A program made the position numbers and the translations under genes. Source: Capsaspora owczarzaki ATCC 30864 (taxonomy: Eukaryota > Opisthokonta > Filasterea). Taken from it: DNA of 64,000 bases. A model generated the notes under the pieces. That model was not told the origin of the DNA, ran no database searches, and worked only from the letters and a program-made list of their open reading frames with translations. Shown here in pieces: positions 55,153-64,000 of the stretch; position 1 is the stretch's first letter, and every line of letters begins with the position of its first letter. The stretch spans positions 241,471 to 305,470 of the forward strand of contig NW_011887293.1 of assembly GCF_000151315.2 (NCBI RefSeq). Direction: 5' to 3'.

Positions 55153-56040
55153 ACGAGTGCGTCAACGAAGTCCACTCTGAAGAGTAATCAGTCTTCTCCG
55201 TCCGTGATTGCACAGCGTGTTTTCGAATTTATGTTTGGTTTTTTTGTTTTGTTTCCGTTTTTGCTTTCGTAGCTTGTTGTTTTTATTGTTGATTGAGTTG
55301 ATTGGTGTGTTCCTGCGTATCGTTTGTTTGACTTGTATGGAGTAATGGATGTGTGTGGACCACGCCACGGGTGTTTAATACAGAATTTTGCGCAAAACTT
55401 TTCTACATTTCGTGGTTTCGCGTCATGAAGCAGCGTCTCGGTGGGATTAGTCGATTCAGGATTGTTTGTTTATGTCTTTGCTTCAATTTCCGTAGCTTGG
55501 CTGCCTTCGGTTTGGCGATGCGAGCTCGTGGAAGCACGATTTCAAAACAACAAAATTTGGAAATTATACCCGGACTGCCAAAATCCTCTGGACAGGGGGC
55601 ATTGAGCTCGCCAAATGCAGCGACATCTATTTTCTGCACCTTTGCAACCACAAATATCACGAAACACTCATGTATAATGATATTCAGCACAAATTCGCTG
55701 GAACGATGCAACAAGTGAGTCAGCACAGCCACTTTCAATTGCGATCAGTGAAAGCTGCTCGAAAAAACGCTTTTTCCAGCGCTTCCGTCTCACTTCTGTT
55801 CAAAATAAAGGCACAAAAACATATTTAACGCAAAATATGCAGCATTGGCGCAGCCTAGGGACCTTTGCTCAGCTCGGATGCGTTGCCCAAAGGCGGGGGC
55901 TTGAACATTGACTTTGCATTGTCCAGCTGTCTGCTTCCGTGAGGTTTGTCGTTGCTTTGCGCTGCTCAATACGTGTTTTTCTTCTGATGTATGCAAATCT
56001 AAGATTACCAAAAATCCAGTCATCATTCCGCAAGCACAAA
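55153..56040. other. Intergenic spacer
   Basis: About 890 bp between the cryptochrome and CUL4 genes. T-rich just after the stop. A 121-codon plus ORF (55353-55718) shows no family features. AATAAA occurs at about 55804. No RNA gene recognised. Confidence 0.45.
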
Positions 56041-59000
56041 ATGTCGACTGGTCCGCGACTCTTCCCGTCGTCGTCGTCGAGCACAAGCAGCAGCAGCTCG
56101 TCGTCTGCCGCTCCGACTTCCGCGTCCTCCAAGCCGGGCTCTCTCGGATCTCCGTTTGCCACCTCGTCGTCTTCAACGCTCCCTTCGTCATCGTCCGACC
56201 CGTCGCCCCTCGCTGGTGGGACTGGGCGGCCTGCTGCTGCTGCTGCTGCTGCGGGGTTCACGTCGTCATCAGCCGCTGCCATGCAGTCGTCGCCGCACCA
56301 TCCCCACCACCACCACGCGCTCCAGGCGTCCAGCGCATCTGCATCCTCATACATGATGTCGATCGGCGGCTCCAGCAGCGCGCGCAAGAAGACAGAGGGC
56401 AAGACGCTGAGCATCAAGGGCTTCAAAGGTAGCCAAAGCAAAAAAAAAAAAAAAAAAAAAAACCAAACAAAAAAATAAAATAACGCTGCAGTCGCGCGTT
56501 TGCGTTCCGCTTGCATGGCCAGCGACGTCTGGTGCGTTCCAGAGTAGAGCTCGTCCTCGACTCGGAGCCACCGCGGGGGGGGCGGGGTGTGCGGTGTGAA
56601 GGCTGGATGTGCTTCGACAAAGCAAAGCCTATTGGGTGGCTGTGTTTCTCAGAAGCAGCCTTTTTGTGTATGTTCGTTATTTACATTGAGTTTGCTAAGA
56701 AACCCCCATTCCGTTCAATCCGAGCGAATGAGCAACACCAAAACCCCCCCATCTTTCCGGCTAAATCGTTTTTGCCTCACTTCTTCACTTCTCACCTCTC
56801 ATGCTGTTCCTTCTCGACGACAGTCGCACCAAAACTACCTCCCAATTATGAACAGGAAACCTGGCAGAAGCTCCAAGCAGCTGTTCGCGCTGTTCATGAA
56901 GCACGACCAATAGACAGCTACCTGGAAGTGCTGTACGAGGCTGTCGAAAACCTGTGTCTGCTTGGAGGCGGAGCGACGCTGTACGAGCGACTGACAGCAG
57001 AGTGCGAGTCCCACCTGCGACTCGAGGCCGAGAAGCTGAGTGTTGCGTCGGAGGACCCCGTCACGTTTCTCTCCGTCGTCGACGCGTGCTGGCAGGCGCA
57101 TTGCGAGCAGATGATTACCATCCGATCCATCTTCCTGCACCTGGATCGCACGTATGTGCTTCAAAATCCGCACGTCCAGTCGCTCTGGGACGTGGGATTG
57201 ATCTACTTTCGGCGGCAGGTGGCAGAGGTAACCGTCACTCAGCGGCGTCTCATCACAGGCATTCTGCTTCTTATCGAACAGGAGCGTGCCGGTGACTCTG
57301 TCAATCGATCGCTCCTCAAGTCGCTCCTCCGCATGTTCTCATCCCTCGGCATGTACACTGAGGCGTTCGAGCCACACTTTTTGCGTGCCACCCACGAGCT
57401 GTACGCGCGAGAGGGCGCTGCTCTCATCACCACCATGCCCGTGCCTGACTATCTGGCGCACGTCGAAGCGCGGCTGCAGGCTGAAAGCGAGCGGATTGTG
57501 CACTACCTCGACATCCACACTCGGCGCAACCTCCTCGCGACTGTCGAGCGGCAGCTCATCGAGCAGCACATTCGCGTGCTGATTGAGCGCGGTTTTGAAG
57601 AGCTGTGCAACGCCAACCGCATCGCGGATCTCTCGCGCTTCTACTCGCTTCTGGGGCGCGTCAATGGTTTGGAGCCGCTTCGTGTGGCCTTTGCCGCCTA
57701 CATCAAGGTACAAGGGTGCTTTGATGGCATAGCGGACAGTGATTGCGGGGTGTCGTGTTTTCATTTCATTTTTGCGTTCATTTTTTTGCTTTGTTGCTTG
57801 TGGCATTCTTTTTCTATTTCTGTTGACTGACGGCTTTGTTTTTTGGGGCTCTAGAAACGCGGTGCAGCACTTGTGTGTGACCCCGAGAAAGACAAAAACA
57901 TGGTACAAGACCTTCTCGACATGAAGCAGCAGCTGGACACCTTGCTATCACAATGCTTTGGACACAATGACCGTTTCCAAAACTGCATGAAAGAGTCGTT
58001 CGAGGCTTTCATCAACATGCGCCAAAACAAACCCGCCGAGTTGATTGCCAAGTTCATTGACGCCAAGCTAAGGGCTGGCAACAAGGAGGCTACTGAAGAA
58101 GAGCTTGAAACAGTGCTCGACCGATTGATGATTCTTTTCCGGTATATCCAGGGCAAGGACGTGTTTGAGGCCTTTTACAAGAACGACCTTGCTCGGCGTC
58201 TGCTCCACAATAAGAGTGCATCCGTGGATTCAGAGCGCGCCATGCTTTCCAAGCTCAAGCAAGGTAGGACTTGTTTTTGTTCTTTTTGTTGCCAATGGTG
58301 ACCGTGTTGCGCATTGCGACTGTTGTGACTAAACCGAGCCATCTGGTTTGTTTCCGCGATGCTTTTTCTGAACAGAGTGCGGAGGCCAGTTCACGGGCAA
58401 GCTTGAGGGCATGTTCAAGGACATGGACCTCTCCAAGGCCATCATGGTTTCATTCAATGTGAGTGACTTTTCTGAACAGAGTCGTGTTGCTTGGTCATTC
58501 GTGATGCTTTTATAACTTTCAGATGATGACCGCTTGGGTCTGGGTTGACAGCAATCAAAGTTTGCGAGCCAAATGGGCGACATTGAGTTGAGTGTTTCAG
58601 TGCTGACTCAAGGTTATTGGCCGACAAACAAGCCAACTTCTATGAATGTACCATCTGAGGCGAGTCGTGAAATGTGGCAATGTTTGTTGTTGCTGAACAC
58701 TCCTGATTGACACTTTTTGTTGACTTCTTTTTTTTCTTTTTTTCCGGTTTGCTTGTCGTTGCTCAGATGTTGCGAATCCAACAAGAGTTTCAAAAGTTTT
58801 ACCTCCAGAAGCACACCGGCAAGCAGTTATCCTGGGACAATCCCCGAGGCGATTGTCTTGTCCGCGCCGCCTTCCCAAAGGTAGGAGAGCGTTGTTTTAT
58901 TGTGGTGGTGGTGGTGGTCGAAGAGCCAACTTATCGTGACGGCAATCCATCACATGTCTGGCGCGTTTCACCAAATGCAGGGAACCAAAGAGCTGCAAGT

Positions 59001-60033
59001 CTCCTTCATGCAAACGCTTGTACTCTTGGCTCTGAATGCGGGCGACGGTGTGAGCTTCCCGACAATCAAGGCTGAGACGAACATCGGCAAGTCATCTCTT
59101 TTGGTTGACGTCCCTCGTCTTGTGTACTCGTGTCTCGTACTCACAATTCTCTGATGCCAAACTTGCAGAAACCGAGGAGCTGAAGCGCCTGTTGCAATCC
59201 CTGGCTTGCGGCAAAATCCGAGTTTTGAACAAGAATCCAAAGGTACCTACGATACGTGCTTCGCATTGCGTTACTTGGTTTTTTCAAAATATTTGGTAGA
59301 ATGTTGAATGCTCTTCGTCTTGTTCCTTTGTTGTTGTCGCTTTTGCTTTGCTTGCTTGGACCTAATCCTTGAAATTGTGTGACAAATTCTTCCTTGGTAG
59401 GGACGAGACGTGAACGAGACCGACACGTTCGATTTCAACACTGACTTTGTGAACAAGCACTATCGACTCAAAGTCAACCAGATCCAGATGAAAGAAACGG
59501 TGCGAGGAGTCGTCGTGCGCGTGGGCTGCTGCGTGGCGCTCTCGAAGTGCTCACTGTTTTCCTGCTTTCGCTTGTGTTTTCTCGTTGCAACTCGAGCAGG
59601 CTGAAGAAAATGCTGACACTAACGAAAAAGTCAACCAAAACCGACAGTACCAGGTTTGTAATTTCATTTTTATTGTGGTTACTTTGACGTTTTTGGTTTG
59701 GTCGTGCTGATGAGTGCTTGGCCTATTAGATCGATGCTGCTATTGTGCGTATCATGAAGGCACGCAAATCTCTCGCTCACCAGCTGCTTCTGAGTGAACT
59801 CTTCAACCAACTCAAGTTCCCAATGAAGGTACGTTGGGGCTGCAAGCGATGTTTGTTTGTTTGTTTGTTTGTTTCAGCCTTGACGTCTGGATTGTTGATT
59901 CACCTGGTCTTCGTTCTAATTTTGTTTCCTTTCGCAGCCTGCTGATCTGAAAAAGCGTATCGAAAGTCTGATCGATCGTGAATACCTCGAGCGCGATGAA
60001 AAAGACCAGAGCACGTACATTTATCTTGCTTGA
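56041..60033 (+). CDS. CUL4: Cullin-4, scaffold of CRL4 ubiquitin ligases
   Basis: Scaffold linking DDB1 adaptors to RBX1. Twelve exons: 56041-56428, 56824-57707, 57855-58263, 58376-58458, 58552-58659, 58767-58880, 58981-59086, 59169-59242, 59401-59499, 59600-59653, 59730-59828, 59938-60033; 837 aa in phase. After a Ser-rich N-terminus of about 115 residues comes KTLSIKGFK and [20 protein letters not shown], specific for CUL4 (human KLPENYTEETWQKLKEAV). Other blocks: [88 protein letters not shown]. The C-terminal neddylation region reads [19 protein letters not shown]; the modified Lys is the one in IMKAR. The end is [16 protein letters not shown]. Introns 58660-58766 and 59087-59168 begin GC rather than GT; no GT alternative keeps the frame. 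Confidence 0.97.
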
Positions 60034-60304
60034 GCATTTCCCCCATCACAGCCTTTGTCGGTTGTGGATGGCCCTTGCTACTTTGCCTTGGTGTTGTCCA
60101 TGTACTTTATTACAAACGATTCTGTCTTGATGATTGAGGAAGCAGCAAGAAGATGGGTGTTTTTTGCTTTTGGTTTTGAGCTTACGGTGCAGTTGCCAAT
60201 TCCTCGACTATGCACAATCATCAAGCAACTTCCTTGAACTGGACAGAATCCCCCATTCAACGTTTCAGTCCTTTTCCCCACCCCCCTTTTCTTCGTTGTG
60301 CGCC

Positions 60305-63024
60305 ATGGTTCGGATTGAGAGCTTTGAGACAGACACTCACTCGGCTCCATTCACAGTCATCCTCACTCTCGCTGCGAATGCAGTCTCTGCTACAAAGCGC
60401 GGAGCATCACCCGACTCGACCATTTCCATGCCTCCAGACACCTCCGTGGCCTCAGGAGCCTCAATAGCAGGCGATGCGGCGGCAGCGTCCAATCTGAGCA
60501 ACAGCATTGCGCTCGAGTTGGACGTATACGTGAGCGACATTCCGCGCGAGGTCGCTCGCCTCCTCGTTACAAAGCACAGCGTGCCTGTTTATCTCGAATC
60601 GACATTGACGGAAGTGCTCTCGGCGCTGATTCGGCGCGAGATTGTCGATCGCTTGGCCGAGCGCGACGAGTTGGCAATCCGATCCCTGAGTGACGTCGCT
60701 CTCGCAGCGCGTCCGACGACAACAACGCCTGAGACCATCCATGCTGGGACGAATGATATGGATGCGCCTGCGCCCGACTCGGCGGCGGCGCGGGCGGCGG
60801 CACGCTGGGGCCACGCATTCAAGACCGAGCACGTCGTGCTGATGGAGCAGTCGTCGCCATCCATTGTAAGATCAAGGCAAAGCCAGTGATGCTGAAACTT
60901 CGAGTTTGGCAACGGCGTTCTGTGCGAACGGGCGAATCGCAGTGTCCGCAAAGCACACACACAAAAAACTTCTCAGAATTAACCCTTTTTGTTGTTTTGG
61001 TTGTTTTGGTTTTGATGGATTGTGCAGGATATTGATTTTGCAGAGGCGTACCATCGACTTATGCATTCGAGCGCCTGCCTCAAGTTGTTGCAGTTGGAAC
61101 AGACATACTCGCGAGCTGTCACTGAGCTGGTCGGCGCACGGTAATCGAACACAGATGCCCGAAAGCGTTTCTCATGCCTCACTTTACTTGCTACATGCGC
61201 TGTTGATGAAAAAAAAATCGCAGAGACATGGCTCTTAACAATCTACACAAACGGTGAGTTCACTTTTGTCGAGCAAGGTGTTGCGAAATTGTGCTGCAAG
61301 CTCAAAAGAAAAACCGCCTGCCTTTGTGTTGGCCTGACACAAAGGCAATCTGATTCACTCTCCCGCATGCTGGAGAAAGTTGGAAGCGAGTACACGGAGC
61401 GGGATGTCAATGTTCTGGCTGCTCGGCATGTTGAAGTACGTTTTTGCTTTTTTGGTGTGTTGTGGGCTAGTGACATACCTTTTTGCAGTTGGTGTTTTGG
61501 GTCAAATGTCACACGTCGTAACATTGTTTGGCGTTGCTGGGTCTAGGAAATGCAAGCAATTGAAGCGAAATGGGCAAAAGACATACGCGAGCTCAAGACA
61601 ACCCAGCGCAGACACTACAGAGAGTTTGTGCTTGGGTTTCAAGAGACGGAGCCAAGCACCCCCGTTAGCCCGCATTCGGTACTCCACTCTGTCTCTTCCC
61701 CAGCACTTGTGGATCTCAAGTCCAAGCGCGACAACTTTTCCGGATTTCAGCAGGTACGAGTCAGCTCTCGGGGCGCTTGTTGTTTTGCGATGAATAGCGT
61801 ACGAGTTCGGACTGACCCCCCCCCCCTGTGGCATGCTAGATGTTCCCTTTTACGCCCGTCAAGCTAAAGTCATTGTTTGGGAGCAAACGATGGCAAACGT
61901 TGGCAAAGTAATATTCCAAGATTTCTTTTCGTTGTTGTGCTTCTATTGCGATCGCCAGTACCTCACCTTGTTTCCTCGCGATCTCAAACCTGCTTCGCTA
62001 TCTCATCAATCTTCTCTCTCTCGCTTTCGCTCTCTTTAGCGATGTATTCGAGAGCGCTGGCGCGTCCACCTTTTCAACAGCGCCCGAACCGAGCGCAAAC
62101 TCGAGTGGCATTGCAATGGAGGAAAGCTTTACCATCAAGCTTGGCTCTCAAGTCAAAACAATGCACAATCTCCGATTGATTGCGGGCGATATTCTGACGA
62201 TGAGCGCGATTCACGCGGGACAAACCGATCCGACGCTGCTCCAACAATCAGCCTCTGCAAACAGAGTCGATGCGGGCAACGCATTTGACACCCAACCAGT
62301 CCGAGTGCAAACCGCCATGACTCTTTATTCCCGGAACTTGAGTGGGCTTGTGCTCATTGTGGACAAAGTTCCACGATTTGACAGCGGGTTTCAGAAAGGC
62401 AAGCATGCGTGGTGTTGTTGTTGTTGGAGTGTTTTTTTTGTTTTTTGGTTGTCCTCAAGGTCTCACTTTTCAGCCATTGTTGCGCCTTGAATTGTGACAG
62501 ATTTTGCTCACTTGTGTGAGCAGTCGACCGATTTTCACTTCCAGGACTTTGCGGAACAGATTGATGAGCTCAGACTCGACTTGAGCACCATGGGAAAGCA
62601 GTCGTTTGCTTCCACCGACTTTTTCATCACCCGGCACTCCAACCTGGCTTCCTTCCATGTAGTGTTCCATCTTGTAGGCGAGCGGGAGCGCGCCAGCTCG
62701 CTAACATCGCGCTCACCCATTCTTCTTGGCTTGCGCAACGTGCTTGCGGCTGCAACGTCGTTTGATGTGACGACGGTGACGGTTCCGTTACTGCTGACGT
62801 GCGTCTTGACCTCTGAAATGAACGATCGGTGGTGCTTGAAGCGAGCCGAGCTTGTGCTCAAGTGCGTGAAGGGCTTCATGATGGAAACCAGCTCGTTTGG
62901 GGAGGGCACGAGTCACACCGTCCAATTCTTTGTGCCCGATGGTGTTTCTCAGTCGCTCTTTGGCTCTCTCAGCAATTTGATCAACACTGTGTTCAAATTG
63001 TCTGCGCCTCTGATCGCACAGTAG
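60305..63024 (+). CDS. C12ORF4: C12orf4/FERRY3 homologue (FERRY endosomal complex subunit)
   Basis: Homologue of the human FERRY complex subunit Fy-3 (C12orf4); FERRY is a Rab5 effector that couples mRNA to early endosomes. Exons 60305-60865, 61028-61140, 61224-61253, 61345-61435, 61547-61753, 61840-61907, 62040-62398, 62501-63024; 650 aa in phase. Diagnostic parts: EESFTIKLGSQVKTMHNLRL, LYSRNLSGLVLIVDK, KDFAHLCEQSTDFHFQ, then FITRHSNLASFHVVFHLV, LLGLRNVLAAATSFDVTTVT, WCLKRAELVLKCVKGFMMET and SHTVQFFVPDGVSQ. These follow the human protein closely to the C-terminus. The N-terminal half (long Ala/Thr insertion, coiled helices around residues 190-330) is more divergent. The intron after 62398 starts with GC (AAAG then GCAAGC). 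Confidence 0.88.
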
Positions 63025-63306
63025 CTGCACACACCACGCTCGAATGTTTGCGATACATTGCTTGTTGTTTTGATGTTGTGTGTGTTGCAGACTTGTTGTA
63101 TTATGAAAACTCAAAAACACAGCAGACATTGGAAACAGCAAACACAACAACGAAACACAAACCCAGACAGTACAGTGACGTGTACCCCTTTACAAAAATG
63201 CACAGACAAAATGAAAACCTCAATAAAACAACGAAACGAATAAAAAAATCAAGAGCAGGCAGGCAGACAGGCAGGCAGGCAGGCTTATTGGCACTTTGAG
63301 CTTCAC
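63025..63306. other. Convergent 3' spacer
   Basis: About 280 bp between the FERRY3 homologue and GPCR stops. A (GGCA)n run sits at about 63257-63284. AATAAA (63222-63227) may serve the FERRY3 homologue. Nothing else seen. Confidence 0.45.
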
Positions 63307-63976
63307 TTAAGATTGAGCAGGGCTCGAGTCTTCCGACGACTTGTCCGAGGACTTCTTGGTCATTTCGATGGTGACGCTGTTGTCGTGAGTAGTCGAATGG
63401 CGGCTCATGACAGGGGAGCCAACGGTGCCCTGAACGCCAGTGACCTTGGAGGACTGCTGGTCTTGCGACGAGTGCTTGTTGTTCGAGCCAGAGTAGCCGT
63501 GCTTGCGCTCCTTGGACTCAAAGAGCTCGGACTGCTGCTCGGGAGTGTACTTGAGGACCATCCAAACCTTCGGGACGAGCAGAACCGCCAGGGTGAAGGT
63601 GACCATGAGCCAGGTCACGAGCTGCTTGAGGGCGAAAGAGATGGACGAGCCGTTCTCCAGGCTGAGAATGAGGGCAAGGAAGACGACAGAGCAGAACAGA
63701 ATGTTGTAGACAGCGTAGCCAATGAAGCGGGATTCGCGGTACGAGTAGTTGACCTTGCGGGTGCGGTAGGCCAAGACGGCGGCAACGACGACGAGCAGGA
63801 GGTTGAAGGCGAGCAAGACAGCCATCAGAATGGTCTGAGACTGGCCATCGTCGACGCTACCACAAGTGAGCACATAGTGCTCGTCGCCGCCACTGAGCAG
63901 AGTGTTGACGGCCTCCGGGGGGAAGCCAGCCGACCAGACGATAAGGATGATCGAGTCGAGCAGCACAAGGTCGAGG
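63307..63976 (-). CDS. Class C GPCR-like receptor, C-terminal exon only
   Basis: The last exon of a minus-strand gene that continues beyond the window; an acceptor (TTTCAG on the minus strand) precedes it at 63977. It encodes the end of a seven-helix domain: a helix with DLVLLDSIILIVWSAGFPPE (TM4-like), a loop with CGSVDDGQS, a TM5-like helix (ILMAVLLAFNLLLVVVAAVL), then SYRESRFIGYAVYNILFCSV (TM6), and a TM7-like helix (LVTWLMVTFTLAVLLVPKVW). The ES(R/K)xIGxxxY element is typical of class C receptors (GABA-B, mGluR, and their many unicellular holozoan relatives). A Ser-rich cytoplasmic tail of about 80 residues ends SSPAQS. The ligand-binding part is not in view. Confidence 0.75.
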
Positions 63977-64000
63977 CTGAAACGGAGAAGATCAGTGTCG

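Overview
This is a gene-dense nuclear segment from a unicellular eukaryote. Most genes are split by short GT-AG introns carrying poly-T, poly-A or other simple-sequence tracts. I reconstructed 20 genes, 17 of them clearly assignable to known families, plus weak small ORFs. The content suggests an opisthokont, probably a unicellular holozoan (a Capsaspora-like filasterean would fit): CUL4, a LIV-1 type ZIP, a FERRY3/C12orf4 homologue, a class C GPCR, a CDR2-like coiled-coil adaptor, and receptors whose cytoplasmic tails carry many phosphotyrosine-type motifs. The species itself is an inference from gene content, not something read directly.

Layout. 1-1541: 3' part of CHMP3/VPS24 (ESCRT-III). 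1922-5760: a coiled-coil protein with a CDR2/BICD-like N-terminal box and a Num1/Mcp5-type C-terminal PH domain. 6031-6355: TMEM258 (minus strand), divergent from an SGNH/PC-esterase-like type II membrane protein (7309-9439). 9794-18807: a tandem pair of minus-strand LRR receptors encoded one LRR per 72-nt exon, each with a Ser/Ala stalk, a TM helix and a Tyr-rich tail. 20048-20407: small unknown ORF. 21035-25907: VPS11. 26400-31726: divergent Sec23-like protein. 32243-33143: QCR7/UQCRB (minus), head-to-head with a SENP/Ulp1 SUMO protease (33402-36313). 36408-37094: CMC1. 37423-41458: lipin phosphatidate phosphatase (minus). 43240-46233: His-rich LIV-1 ZIP transporter. 46424-47399: RNA polymerase subunit RPB10 (minus), head-to-head with an ankyrin-PH-ORD oxysterol-binding protein (47561-51625). 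52010-55152: cryptochrome/(6-4) photolyase. 56041-60033: CUL4. 60305-63024: C12orf4/FERRY3. 63307-end: C-terminal part of a class C GPCR (minus).

The genes do not form a pathway, though membrane traffic is well represented: ESCRT-III, HOPS/CORVET, a COPII-like protein, an ORP, lipin, FERRY3 and a possible dynein adaptor. The most unusual part is the receptor pair. Receptor A ends in a sequence that fits an ITAM (two YATI motifs with tyrosines 13 residues apart). Receptor B has lost the second tyrosine but carries two LRR blocks, part of which grew by duplication of whole exon-plus-intron units of 137 bp. Other oddities are three GC-AG introns in neighbouring genes and several perfect 36-48 bp tandem duplications.
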